Source of the DNA: Tremella fuciformis
Taxonomy: Eukaryota; Basidiomycota; Tremellomycetes; Tremellales; Tremellaceae
Reading direction: 5' to 3'
Assembly (NCBI GenBank): GCA_032768795.1
Contig: CP136497.1
Location: forward strand, 1,242,501-1,306,500
Length of the DNA: 64,000 nt
Shown here: positions 1 to 12,291 of the stretch, one piece after another
Layout of the letters: the number at the start of each line of letters is the position of its first letter
How positions within the stretch are numbered: the stretch's first letter is position 1
Position numbers and translations under genes: made by a program
The notes under the pieces: model-generated
Databases searched by the model: none
What the model saw: only the letters and a program-made list of their open reading frames with translations
Told to the model about the DNA's origin: nothing

Positions 1-1150
1 TGCGCCCATCACTTCGCAGGCAACATGGATCGCTTGGTATCGATTGTCGCGATAGATCGTCACTGGCGGCTGGTGAACCCAGGCATTTGGGACGACACCG
101 TGGCCGCCATCACCACTGCGGTCACCGACGGCATCCCAGAAGGGACGGTTGCCGTCCATCAGCTCTCAGGACCCGAATGGGAGATCGATAACGACACCAA
201 TGTCGTTCGTGATCCGCATTTACGGCAGAATCGCTTTAGAGCAGAGCGGCGGGCTGCTGCAGCGGTCCAGGAATCGATCTCTGCCACTCAGATACCTCTC
301 ACCGCCACCCAAACAGCCTCCCAGCCCAATCATGATGACCCTATCCCTGCCGACAGCCCTACCGACATCCCTGTCGCTACCCAAATGTTCGATGATCGTC
401 CGGTGCGAGATCGCAGTCCCAGGAGAGGGGAAAGGAGCACAGCCACCCAGGTCTTAGCGGACATCGACAGCAACACAGGGCGGCTACATACCCGAGCAGA
501 GAAGCAGCTGGGCAAGAGGAAAGGGAGACGGAAGTGCTGTTTCTGCCCCAAGCGACACCTCCCCAAGAACTGCCACACGGGTCGGGAACTCAAGACCCGC
601 GATGAGGACGCTTGGACCGTGCGCTGCGATGCCTGGGAGGCCGGCGAGGACGCCCAGGCCGATGACGAGCCAAGCGAGACCCGAAAGCGACTGGTCAGCC
701 TCGAATCGACACTTCAGACCTTCATGGAGGCCATGACGGCCAAGGAGACCGAGAGGACAGCGATGGAGATGGAGACAGTGACAACCAGGGCTAGGATGGT
801 GTCGAGCAGCTCTTGGATGGGGAGCACGGGGCCATGGATGGCGAGCACAGGTCATTGGGCACAGCCTGTGAGTGACTGCCACATTCCTCTGACCGCCACA
901 GCCTGGTGGCTGCCCGATGCTGATTGGCTAGGCTGCGACACCGGCAATGAGCTCTTATGGGCTGAATCCGAGCTTCCACTCTGTCAGGAACGGCAACATC
1001 GCCACCCATGTCCCCTATGACTCGATACCCCCTCTATCGCGCCCCCGACCACCTGGGCAGGACAGCTACCCAGCCTTGCCAATGAGCCAATTCTATATGC
1101 AGCCGGAGCCATCTCAATTTTACCAAGGGCCTGTCCAGGGCGGAATTTAG
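1..1150 (+). CDS. Zinc-knuckle protein of unknown function, 5' end possibly outside window
   Basis: An open frame starts at an ATG at 25 and runs to an intron at 868-931 (GTGAGT donor, CTGAT branch-like site, GGCTAG acceptor). Splicing joins it in phase to a second exon ending at the stop at 1148-1150; unspliced, the frame would end at 1020. Residues ~165-185 are very basic and hold a CX2CX3HX4C zinc-knuckle-like motif (CCFCPKRHLPKNC). A helical, possibly coiled-coil stretch follows at ~residues 220-265. The C-terminal exon is rich in Pro, Gln and Tyr. Similar knuckles occur in retroelement Gag proteins and nucleic-acid-binding proteins, so a domesticated or decayed gag is possible, but no protease or polymerase is visible nearby. 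The true start may lie upstream of the window. Function unknown. Confidence 0.5.
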
Positions 1151-1752
1151 CAGGCTACATGTAAAACGGATGTCTATGCAGTCATATCTTGTTGAGAACA
1201 GTCAAAAGCATCTCGAGCGACTTAGCGAATGTAAGAGGTGAACGGTGTTTCGGCGTTATAAATTGATCCCGCTCGGCCGAATTTGCTTCCGTGTGTGGCA
1301 CCCTGGTGCCCCTAAGACCCGACCCTGGTGCCCCTATATGCTGTCCAACTGACAGGTGCTAGGGTCCTTTACGTGCGCGGGAGAGCCCTGAAGGGCATGC
1401 TGGTATTCCATCCCATGGGCTTCAGCGCTTTGCACGTGAGCAGGATCTGATTGTGCTGACTGCTGCAAGAATGCGAACATAACCGCGGGTGCCAATTGCC
1501 TCATTAGAATAGAACGTCGCAAGACGAACAAGAGCATCAACAACTGGGGAGCCGGTGGGCATCGGTGGCGACGAGGCTTGAAGCCACCACGCCCCCGTCT
1601 GCAATTCTCAACCCCGCTCAATAGCCGGGTGAACTCAAAGATCAAAGAAAACCGCAGAGAACAAACCTGCATCTTGATTCTCGTCGCCACTTCTTCGTTG
1701 ATCGATCTGGGAGCTAGTCTTCCTAGCTCGTGGGCATCTCCATCTAGGCAAG
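1151..1752. other. Intergenic region with a short direct repeat
   Basis: No convincing gene. A tandem CCTGGTGCCCCTA-type repeat lies at about 1300-1338. The rest is taken as the 3' flank of the upstream gene and the promoter of the DUF6534 gene. Confidence 0.5.
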
Positions 1753-3597
1753 ATGTCTCACACAGGCGAATCGTCCAACCCCTACCCCGTGAACCCGACC
1801 GGATATCTCATCGGCGCGTTTTTCGCCATGGGGTTGTACGGGATCCACATTGCTCAAGTGCACCGATACGCCTTTACACCGATGCTCGTCACGCCCAGCT
1901 CCACGCCGATGCCGTCGCAGCTTCTGGTGGCGGAGAAGCCGCAGGTGAAGCCAAAGGCCCCACCGCGTAGGGAGTCGCATGGGCTGGGCATCACTTCGGC
2001 GGCGAAGCGGCATTTCCCTCGATGGGCTCTGATGTCGAATATGGTCCCCGACGATACCCCAGATTCGGGTTCGCGAGTTGGAGAACCTGGACCGTCCACA
2101 CTGTCCGCTAGGAGGGCTCGGCCACCAGACTCGCTCGACGGCTCAGCAGCTCCTCTGAGCCAGAGTGCCCCGCGTGTCGAGCTACCAGAAGGATACAACT
2201 CGCAGCCCCAAATGGTGAACCTCGATGCTGTCGAAGCGGGCATCCTCCGCAATCCGCAACCTGGGCAAGGACCGCCGCGCCGACCAAGCGCAATGACTCG
2301 ACGAGGGAGCACATGGACACAGATGTCGATGCGTAGGCGGAGAGGGCGGCGGTGGACCTCTGTACTAGTTGGATGGGTGTGGCTGCTGAGTACTCTACAA
2401 ATCCTTATCATCATGGGGAGCGCGTGGAAGTACTACGTTTGGGGTATAGCACATCCATCTATCTGGGGCGAATTCTACTGGCCATTGAGTTTCCAGGACG
2501 GTCTGGTGAGCCCGTCAAAGTAGGTGAGAAGGGCGGAGCTGAGAGCAGATCCCCACGATGGCATTCACGGCCCAGCTGTATTTCGGGCACCGGGCGTGGC
2601 TGTTGACGGGGCGCAAGCGTTGGATCCGAATAGCGAGCTTCGTCCTGCCCAGCATCACGCTCTGCGCGGGGTTCGCGTGAGTCATCCGACGCGAGCACAG
2701 AGCAGACGAGTCGCTCATCCCAGGCTGGCAATCACAGCGCGGATATGGGCCAACGACCCCTGGGTATCCGCCTTCGACATGGCCCACCGGGCCATCGGCA
2801 TCCCGTCCCAGGTCGTGGCCATCACATGGATGGGCCTCACCGCAGCGACCGACCTGAGCATCACCCTGGTGCTCGTGTACCGATTCTGGCAGGCCCGCCG
2901 CTCGCCGCACTCGTCCGGGTCGTCGTCACTCTACGCGGCATTCAGCAAGTTCATCGCGCTGACGCTCGAAACGGTGCTGCTCACGCACCTATGCGGCGCG
3001 GTCATGTGCGTGCTGTTCCTCTCGGCACCAGCGTCGGCACGCACGCGCGACGCGTTCTTCTGGGTGCTGCTGGAGGTGGTGACGGAGCTGTATGCGCTCA
3101 GTATACTGTTCACGATCAATACCTACGCGACGGTGAGGATGGAGTACAACAACCCCCATCCGAATGGGACGATCAGCATGGAGGAGATGGCGCCGCCGTC
3201 GGCATCGAAGCAAGGCGGGGCGGTACCGCCGCCGTCGGACCTGGCTGGCTCGGCGCTGGACAGGTGGGTGGAAGGACATAGGGGCGAGACGCCGTACCTT
3301 CCTCATGGGGCCAAGTTGCCGTGGGACGGGGACTCGTTCGCGATGGCGCAGGGGAACGGCATGACCTTTAGCCGGGACTGGGAGAATGGTGGAGAGTTTG
3401 TGGTGTCCATCAACAGAGAGCAGCGATCTCGACATCGGGGGCACCCGCCGAGAGAGATCACGCCTGACACGTCGGAGGAGCTCTTCACTCCCATGACAGA
3501 CGCCGTGGTTCCCACCTTCGCCTACGAATCTGGGCGCAGGGGTACATCGTCCACCGACAATGAGGACAAGGACGAGAAAGAGGTGCTGGAGCTGTAA
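1753..3597 (+). CDS. DUF6534-type multi-pass membrane protein
   Basis: Three exons are inferred: 1753-2505, 2549-2676 and 2724-3597, with introns of 43 and 47 nt (GTGAGC and GTGAGT donors). Both splices keep phase and remove in-frame stops. TM1 is at ~residues 16-38 (GYLIGAFFAMGLYG) and TM2 at ~200-225. Exon 2 encodes the segment with YFGHRAWLLTGRKRW typical of DUF6534 proteins. Exon 3 adds three or more hydrophobic helices and then a long polar, acidic cytoplasmic tail. The family is expanded in basidiomycetes and has no established biochemical role. Unusually, about 160 polar, Pro/Ser-rich residues separate TM1 from TM2, where family members normally have a short loop. The stop lies only about 30 bp from the end of the convergent EXO70 gene. 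Confidence 0.85.
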
Positions 3598-3626
3598 TAC
3601 ATACATACATTGTACATCTACCATGG

Positions 3627-5975
3627 TCATCTGAAAATCGCCTGCACCCGACGAGACACCTCTTCTGGGTTGTCCCGAACATCTTAGACGTCAGCGACGA
3701 TTCAACTGACCATCCGCACTCACACTTCTCCATCCCCTTGCCCTGACACCGGATCACAAACGACCCGTACGCCTTGTTCACCACATCGAGCACATCCCCG
3801 GCCAGCCGATCTCTAAGATCCGGATCCTGCCTGGCGAGAGGAAATTGCGAACATGTCCTCTCGAGCTCGGCGAGCCGTTCGAAGAAGCTCGTGGCGGCTT
3901 CTTTGAGCACTGTGCGCTCGTTTGACGCGAGTGGATTGACGCCGAATCGAGGGGTGGACGATTGAGGGTTGGTAAGTAGCGAAGCGAGGTTGATCCATTC
4001 CGACATGTATTGTCTAATGTCAGCGCGATCTCAAGGCGTCGACTCACCCTTTGGCATCGCGTATGGCCTTGTTAAGCATGTCTTCGGCGGATGGGCCGAT
4101 GATGTCGCTGTTGAATGACGAGGTCGTGTTGCGGATGTGTGACACTGGTCTTAGCGGGTTCCGGGTATGTGACTCACGGTTGTTGAGCAGAAAGGTCTGG
4201 CCTACGGGCCGCCGCATTGGCCTTGCCCGGGCTTCGAGGTGCTGTAGCAGCGTACCAAGAATGTCGGCTGGTCGTAAGCTTGACCCTCAAGAGTAGAGAT
4301 CTACTCACCAACATACAAGTTCAACACGCCGCCCTCCTCGCTTGCGGTCCTGGCCATGCTCGGCGCCTCCTTGGCACCCATGAGCCAGCTCCTCTCGCTG
4401 TGGCTCGAGCTGAGGAGCCCCTCGACCGTCGAGCCGTACTGCGGGAGCATCTCGAGGTAGGTGAGGGTGGAAAAGGTGACCTCGCTGATGGCGGAGGCGA
4501 CTGGCCCGCCAGATGCCGCGGTGCGTATGTCGACAAGACGTTCGGGAAAGCTTCGTAGTACGAGACCGCGTAGTGTGCTCAGGGGTGCGGCTAGTATCGA
4601 TGCAACCTCGCGAGCCTCGGGTGACGATGGAGGCGTGTTGGTCATCTGAAGACATTTCGAGATTGCCTGATCCCAGCGTTGTTGCTGCAGCATGACCAGT
4701 GACTGGTACAGCTCTAGCGCGAAGAAAGTGTGTACCGAGAGCTGTCTCTTGATGAGGTTGATGGAAGGGGGAAGGGTCTGTGCGATTTGCTGCATTGGTC
4801 GAAGTATGGTCTGCGGGAGTAGGGAAGGCGGTGGGTTCGACGGAAAGAGAGTTGTGATGACCAGTGTCTCGGCCTGGCGTCAGATCTATCCATATGGCTT
4901 GACCCACCTCCATGACCACAAGCACAACCTCCCAGAGGTCGACCAACGCGTGAACCTTCTCCCGTCCCGCCTCCCATATACCTCCCTCGTCGCTCTCGTC
5001 CACTTTGGCCATCATCCCGCTGAGGCTCTTCCGCATCCAATCCCCTCGCAGGACAGCAAGCTCGGCGATAAAGTCGTCCATGACCTTTCTCACCGCCTCG
5101 TATGTTTTCTCCTTTTCCCTGCTAAGCCCTTTCTCGATATATCTAGCAACAGGGGTCAAGGTGCCGAGGGGTGGGAAGAAGTTGGGCGGCGTTGGTGCGC
5201 CTGAATCGAGCAGCTGTGCGGGGTCGAATGACCTGACCGTGCCCTCTCTCGCGATGCGAAGAAATAGCTGCGTCAGACCTGAGAAGCCAATCTCCACAAG
5301 CTTGGACTGTATCGTTAGCGAGACTCTCGTCGGTGTTGACAACTTGCCAGATCTCTGATGCCCGCTTCTCTGGCCCCGCCGCGGCCCTCCTTGTACCCCT
5401 TCCACATCTGCTCGAGATCCGCGGTCACAGCATCGAGGGCAGAGAAGAATTCGCCCAGAGAGACGATATCTGGGCCGCGAGTGAGGATCGCGCTCTCATC
5501 GGCAGGAGTCGCGATGCCAGACCCGGGTGCCGAGGCTATGGGTGTGAGTGGAGGTGCCTCAAGGGAGTAGCCTTTGGCAGTGGATTGGGAGGTAAGGGAT
5601 CGAATAGACGGCGATGGTGTTGGGCGCGCAGAGGCTGTCTGCCGAGCAGTCGGGGCGGGAGGGCCAGAGAGCAAGGCGGCGACGGCGTCGATGTCTGTCA
5701 TCAGGCATTGGTCCAAGAGGTTGGGAGAGGCTCACTAGATGCCTTGCGCGTAAGAGGCTGTAATCCAAGAGGAGTGATGGTCTTGTCAAGCCTTGACAGT
5801 CGCGAATCGAGCTGGGCCAGGATACCTATCGTCAGCCGAGTCAGCCCTTCTCACTCACCCGTCATGCGCTGGCTCAAGAGGTTGGTCTTGAGCAGGTGCT
5901 GGTCCTGTCTCTCAGCATGTCGTCCAGGCACTACGGGATGCGCACCAAGAGGGCGAGGTCTGCCTCCTCGTCCAT
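3627..5975 (-). CDS. EXO70: Exocyst complex subunit Exo70
   Basis: Read from the ATG at 5973-5975, the product opens MDEEADLALL and continues, after a 35-nt intron (5911-5945) and a 33-nt intron (5826-5858), into the Exo70 N-terminal helical region (LLSQRM ... LDSRLSRLDK). Central exons give the family core (SGLTQLFLRIAREGTVRSF, then LGTLTPVARYIEKG). The last exon, after a GTGAGT intron near 3670-3710, ends RDNPEEVSRRVQAIFR with stop at 3627-3629, the usual Exo70 C-terminus. The intervening frames 4305-5405, 4301-4795 and 3778-4047 are exon pieces joined by several more short introns that were not all delimited. Exo70 binds phosphoinositides and Rho GTPases and helps tether secretory vesicles at sites of polarised exocytosis. 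It is convergent with the DUF6534 gene. Confidence 0.93.
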
Positions 5976-6049
5976 CTTGCCGCACCTCGCTCTTCCTCGT
6001 TGCTACCTTACTAGGTAGATCGTGCAGGAAAGTGCGCGATAGGGCGTAG

Positions 6050-6620
6050 CTCGTTATTTCAATTCTTTTTTAGCTCTGAATTTCTAATCAGGTATTCAAG
6101 TTATTGGTTCTCAGGCAATTTGGAAAACCTAATGCAATTCCTTGTTCTTTGGTTCCGTTAGACATGGGGGGGTGGGACACCCCCCCAAGACCCCCCCTTG
6201 CGCCTAGCGGCGCAGCCATCGCAGCCCTTACGGGTCAAGCATCCGGCAAAGCCGGATGTACTGTAGAACATTGATTAGTTGCAAGCTAAAGCACTTCATC
6301 AAGAGATGCGCAAGTGCTTGTTGGGCATGCTAGGCTGATCAGATGATCATAGGCATGCCAAGCTGGTCACAGGGGCTATGTCACAGCTGCCACCTGGCAA
6401 GCCTATTGCAGTCTTGTCAGACTTGCGCTATTGTAACCATTTTGGTGCAATGATAGGGCAGGGTATGGCAGTAGCTATGTAGGCGATTGGTTCTGCTACA
6501 GAGATCATTCCATGCATCAGCCTCATGCATAGATCTTTATTCTCTGATGAAAGGCAATTTGGCAAGGACACAATGCATATTAGGATTGTGCTGATGAAAT
6601 CAGAATGGCCGGAATTTTCT
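6050..6620. other. AT-richer intergenic segment with three strong hairpins
   Basis: No gene was found. Compared with its neighbours the segment is AT-rich, but it contains a run of GC-rich perfect hairpins at 6166-6186, 6200-6213 and 6240-6258. It lies between the divergent EXO70 and SAH1 genes. Confidence 0.6.
6166..6258. repeat. Three consecutive perfect GC hairpins
   Basis: Hairpin 1 pairs 6166-6174 with 6178-6186 (9 bp, loop GGA). Hairpin 2 pairs 6200-6204 with 6209-6213 (5 bp, loop TAGC). Hairpin 3 pairs 6240-6247 with 6251-6258 (8 bp, loop AAA). Confidence 0.85.
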
Positions 6621-6928
6621 TATTTAATTCCCCCATTTACCGTTTTCGTTCCAGGGACACCCGCAGAAATTCGCCCCGTAAGAGCTACGCTGACAACGCT
6701 TCGACACCACCGACCTCTCCTCGCCGTCCAGGTGGTCCCCCTCCACCTCGGGCTGATGCCACATCACACGTGGTCCTCGGAGATATCGGCGATATCCCCT
6801 CTGGCGGGGACGGACGTGGCACGTACCATCGTACCAGCTCTGCGACTTTTTTCTTTTCCTCTATCACTTCATCTTCCCCTCTCTCTTCCCCTCTCATACC
6901 ACCAAGAACAGCTCAAAACACTCTCAGA

Positions 6929-8574
<1,646 letters not shown>

Positions 8575-8940
8575 GCGCTCTTCGTGTGCCCTCAACGGCC
8601 GAGCCTCTGTCTCCGTAGTGTCTCTGACTCGTCCGTTCTAGATTGAAACCCGATACCCTGGCCGATATACCTCCATCGCTATACCCTTCATCGCATCGCA
8701 TCATTCCCCCTTGGTATTCATACATCGTCATTTCCCAAAAGAGGCATCAACTGCCGTGTTTCATGTTCTTTTCCCAGTCTTATTCACAAGCTGCATTGTA
8801 GAGAAGGGTCGGTATCTGGCGGCGGAGGCCGCGTATGTGAGAAGCATGCAACGGCTGGGATACGTGCGGGGCGGGGCGCTACTCTCAGGACGCATGGTGA
8901 GGGCGGATGAGGTCTACTTGGTTGCACAAGGACATAGACT
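8575..8940. other. Intergenic, SAH1 3' flank
   Basis: No supported gene. It holds the 3' untranslated region of SAH1 and the 3' flank of the first gene of the minus-strand array. Confidence 0.5.
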
Positions 8941-9570
8941 TTACGCATGACCACCCCGCTCAGAAGGATCTTGAGACAGTGAGGCGGCCGTCTCAGTTAG
9001 CGCAGCAGTCTGATGTGGCGTGTCGGATGCGGTCCCTGGCGGGTTTGACATACGCTGCCTCACGACATCCCACAAGTCTGCCGGGTTTGTCCCGAAGGAG
9101 AGCCCATGCGTGACTGCGGCTGAAGACTGGAAAGTCCGCTCCTGCTCGACATGCACGTCTACCGCGTTGTCATCCGCAACTCCCTCGCACCGAAGAACTC
9201 GACTGCTTGGGGCTCGAGATCCCTTCGTCGGAGACAGCCTTTCCCACCCCGTTGTACACGCATCTGTAGCATCCGGGGCCAGGTAAATGCCCGAGTCAGT
9301 CTCGTCCGCCTTGGGGGACACCATTGCCAGAGCGGATGAGAGCAGTGCGAGAGCGGATGACAGCGATGCGCGAAGGTCGGCATAGGCCTTGTCACGGCGG
9401 TAAGCCGCTTCACTGGAAGGAAGGCATTGTGGGATAGTATCGTCAGTGGATGTAGAAGGTGTGTCTGTCGGGCGTGATGTCTCCAACGCATGAGCTTGGG
9501 CACCATATAGGTCGTGCCCATCTGAGCGTCTCGGGTAATCCCATCGTGTGTTGCGTGGCGCACGGGACAT
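8941..9570 (-). CDS. Array gene 1, unrecognised polar protein
   Basis: Single-exon frame of about 209 codons, not recognised. The frame is open up to an ATG at 9690, but a TATA-like TTATAATG lies at 9682-9695. That is only ~10 nt from the upstream ATG but ~115 nt from the ATG at 9568-9570, the spacing seen in other array genes. The inner start (MSRAPRN) is therefore preferred and matches the MS- starts of its neighbours. The protein is rich in Ser, Thr, Asp and Arg, with an Ala/Leu-rich helix (SLSSALALLSSALAMV) and a TGWERL motif that recalls TPWERW and QPWERL in array genes 6 and 11. No signal peptide or membrane segment is seen. Function unknown. Confidence 0.55.
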   Translation of the reverse strand: MSRAPRNTRWDYPRRSDGHDLYGAQAHALETSRPTDTPSTSTDDTIPQCLPSSEAAYRRDKAYADLRASLSSALALLSSALAMVSPKADETDSGIYLAPDATDACTTGWERLSPTKGSRAPSSRVLRCEGVADDNAVDVHVEQERTFQSSAAVTHGLSFGTNPADLWDVVRQRMSNPPGTASDTPHQTAALTETAASLSQDPSERGGHA

Positions 9571-9690
9571 GTTGAACTCAGCTTGGACTGTTCTTTTGGC
9601 ACCGCTTTCGTTTCCGATTGGATCTGGATGAGAAGCAGATAACGGTAGATGAGGAATTGATGAACCCCTTTGACGACCATTATGGGCCAT

Positions 9691-9959
9691 TATAAGAAGG
9701 GCGAGAGCGTGGATGGCGCTTCATCGGGCAGAAGAATCCCAGCTGTTCTCCGCAATCCTCCCACGTTCGCGCGTTCATGATCGTGTGTGAAGATACTACA
9801 CCACGTCCTTGTGATGATCACTATTTCAGAGAACGCGCCCGGTGTCAACGCTGTGTACGTGAGAACGGCCCGACGCTGGAAACACGTTCTCGGAGCTGAT
9901 GGATGGTAATCGCATCTCAGACTGTCGCACGCAAAATAAGGACCGTCGCTCTACCTTCT
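9691..9959. other. Intergenic spacer between array genes 1 and 2
   Basis: No gene seen. It contains the promoter region of array gene 1. Confidence 0.4.
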
Positions 9960-10658
9960 TCATACTGAGAAGTATAGGTGAGACGGGGACTCAGATGGGC
10001 CGACTCCAGTATCTGCTTCAGTCAAATACTTAATCCCCTCAGGCTCGTGTGCTGACACCCTTGACTGGGCCGCCTTCCCCCTTCTCCACCTCCAGAGAGG
10101 TCTGCGCTTCCCGTCCACCAGATCCTGCTTGTTGTCGTTATCTGAGGCTTGAAGCGGACGCAGCGGCGTATCTTCCCCCTCCTCATCGCCGTAGGCAGGC
10201 GAAACTCCGAAGACAAAATCGTTCTGGGTGGATGCGTATCCATGCCAAGGCTGATTGTCGACAGCTTCAAAGTCGTCGAAAGACTCGCACTCTTCTTGTG
10301 CCCCGGTATCGTCGTTGATGACCCTCGTTATACTGGCGCCGAACGTGTATGCCACCCGAGCGGCGTAATCAGAGTCGGTCGAGGATCCATCGCCTGTCGA
10401 CTCTGGGTAACCAGTCGGTCTTGCAAAACGGCTTTCATAATCGTCGTCGGAGCTCCCATCGCCCCTACTATCGTAGTCTTGGTGCAGCCAGTCCTTAGAG
10501 AGCATGTCAAGACGAGTTGCTTCTTCGAACGGAGTCGATGGATCTTCGACAGCATCGGCGGTACGGGAAAACTTGTCTCCTCCCAGCTCTGCTCCATACT
10601 CTTGAATTTCGGTGTACGTTTGCCTGCGGCTGTCGAAGTAGTCATGTGCATGAGACAT
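9960..10658 (-). CDS. Array gene 2, acidic Ser/Asp/Tyr-rich protein
   Basis: Uninterrupted 232-codon frame starting MSHAHDYFDSRR. Its middle has two related acidic blocks, DSRGDGSSDDDYESRFARP and PESTGDGSSTDSDYAAR, a TGDGS-x-SD pattern also found in array gene 3. A basic Trp/Arg patch (RPLWRWRRGKAAQSR) lies near the C-terminus, as in several neighbours. There are no membrane segments and no recognised domain. An ACGCACGCAGACGGAG variant of the array's upstream element lies ~117 nt upstream at about 10775. Inferred to be cytosolic or nuclear; role unknown. Confidence 0.6.
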   Translation of the reverse strand: MSHAHDYFDSRRQTYTEIQEYGAELGGDKFSRTADAVEDPSTPFEEATRLDMLSKDWLHQDYDSRGDGSSDDDYESRFARPTGYPESTGDGSSTDSDYAARVAYTFGASITRVINDDTGAQEECESFDDFEAVDNQPWHGYASTQNDFVFGVSPAYGDEEGEDTPLRPLQASDNDNKQDLVDGKRRPLWRWRRGKAAQSRVSAHEPEGIKYLTEADTGVGPSESPSHLYFSV

Positions 10659-11065
10659 TCTGGCTGAGGTGCTCTGAGCTGTGTGCTGGGACAGAGGATA
10701 GTCCGCGAACTGAACTTATGCGGACCCTCCCTGATATGTACAACGTATGGATATCGCGCGGCGGTGTTCACCTGACGCACGCAGACGGAGTAATCACCAA
10801 TGAAACAGTTGCTGCTCGCAATCACGTCTTCATCGCACTATCGGAGCTCGCAGTGTCCCTTCACCGGTTTCATAAGCTCGTGTGTGTAATGGAGGGTGCC
10901 AGAAACATGCATGATCCCGAGGTATGCAGGGGCAGGAGACGAGTCATGTGCGGACTGGGTCTGCTGGACGGAGGGCTGTTCAGCGTGAACAAAATGCATA
11001 TGGAAGTATCGCGAGGGTCAGTGAGGTAGGAGCACCTGCTCTGAGCGCACGCATCGCCATGCGAG
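10659..11065. other. Intergenic spacer between array genes 2 and 3
   Basis: No supported gene. The long plus-strand frame at 10517-11029 is antisense to gene 2 and its promoter. Confidence 0.4.
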
Positions 11066-11779
11066 CTACTTGGCTGTCGGTACGCTCGAGTCCGTAGGAT
11101 GCTCCTCATCCTCCTTCTCGGGTGTGCTCTTCGCAAATTCTGCCGCCCTGCTCGCTGCAAGCCGCCAGAGGGTTCCGGCGTCCCGGCGAGAGGGAGTGGC
11201 ATTCTGACTGGGCGCAGATAGGCGGCAGGGTTGAGACTCGTCGTCGTCACAGGTCCACTCCGCACGGCCTTCATCAGCGTCTTTCATGCCGGAAAAGCCG
11301 ACGTCGCTGTCGGCGACTTGGAGTATTTGTCGAGTGTGCCTTGACTTGCGCTGCTGGTAGTCTTTCCGCGTCCAGATGTCGTACTTCCGGGCATCCTCGA
11401 GCTCGGATTCATTCACGGCTGTCGTAGCCGGGACAGCATCCGATGGTCGCAGGCTCGGGAGGATATGCTGCTCGGGATCAGACCAAGACCCATCGCCCGT
11501 CGAACGTGTTGGACAGTCAGACTTGCCGGTCCAGCAGCTGGACGGGTGAGCATCTGGGACTCGGTCGTCCCGAGAATCGACAGCGAAGTCCACGCCACGG
11601 TATTTGCGTTCATCGAAGGGCGGAGCCTGTGACGTCGAGTCGTAGGATGCCGTAGAGGCGCCGTCTGACATGCCAGCGCTTTCGGAACCTGGCTGGTGCA
11701 CCTCATCGACGTCCTGCACGGACATCACTCGGAATTCTTCTTCAATCTGCGTCGGGGCGTTGGTTTGCGCAGCTGACAT
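11066..11779 (-). CDS. Array gene 3, acidic protein with Trp/Arg C-terminal patch
   Basis: The frame is open upstream to 11986, but the start is placed at the ATG at 11777-11779 (MSAAQTN). A TATA-like TTATAA at 11877-11885 and the GCGCACGGAG element at 11931-11940 fall ~100 and ~155 nt upstream of it and would otherwise be coding. The ~237-residue product is acidic and Ser/Thr-rich, with RSTGDGSWSDPEQH (compare array gene 2), a basic KDYQQRKSRHTRQI stretch and a C-terminal GTLWRLAASRAAEFAK segment. No domain is recognised. It looks like a diverged paralogue of its neighbours. Confidence 0.6.
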   Translation of the reverse strand: MSAAQTNAPTQIEEEFRVMSVQDVDEVHQPGSESAGMSDGASTASYDSTSQAPPFDERKYRGVDFAVDSRDDRVPDAHPSSCWTGKSDCPTRSTGDGSWSDPEQHILPSLRPSDAVPATTAVNESELEDARKYDIWTRKDYQQRKSRHTRQILQVADSDVGFSGMKDADEGRAEWTCDDDESQPCRLSAPSQNATPSRRDAGTLWRLAASRAAEFAKSTPEKEDEEHPTDSSVPTAK

Positions 11780-11930
11780 GTTTGTAGCGTGGCTTGGAGT
11801 TGTTCTAGTTTGGATATGTTTGAAGGGTAGTCGGCAAGGATTGACGATAGCGCCAAGGCGGAGAGGACGCTGTCGACTTTTATAAGCTAGGAAGAGGCAG
11901 GGGGATCGCTCACCTGCTGTGCGCACGGAG

Positions 11931-11940
11931 AGCGGTGAAA
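11931..11940 (+). promoter_or_regulatory. Upstream element GCGCACGGAG
   Basis: Lies ~155 nt upstream of array gene 3 and ~50 nt beyond its TATA-like box. One of the recurrent CGCACGG elements of this window. Confidence 0.45.
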
Positions 11941-11986
11941 GGAACAGCCACCGAGATAGCATCTTCCGACCACACCGCTCCCCCAT

Positions 11987-12291
11987 TGATCCCTTTCAAA
12001 ACTTGTCGGATGAGCCCGTCTCGCCGCGATGACGGGTCTCATCTTATGAGGAGGGGTATCAAACACGTACGGGCGCCCATTCCTCAGACTAGCTGTTTCT
12101 CCGCCAGTTTATGAGGGGTCGCATTTGAGAAACATGTCATAGGCCGCCCGGCCCGACTGGGACAGCAGAGAGAGCGCTTGCACATCTGGGAGATGAATCA
12201 TATGCATCTCATGAGTCCCGAAGAGTACGCGTATACGAAGCATGTCGGGCAAATGAGGATCAATGACACTCATAACAGGAGTATTCATTGC
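11987..12291. other. Intergenic spacer with an imperfect direct repeat
   Basis: No gene. Two related stretches, each with TTATGAGG followed by GGGT and a CGCCC/GCCCG motif, occur at ~12050-12090 and ~12110-12155. Confidence 0.4.

Noticed and set aside
4305..5405. A 366-codon minus-strand frame as a separate gene
   Set aside because: Its first part is an Exo70 exon; the remainder reads through introns in a wrong frame.
10517..11029. 170-codon plus-strand frame
   Set aside because: Overlaps array gene 2 and its promoter in antisense; composition is typical of a shadow frame.
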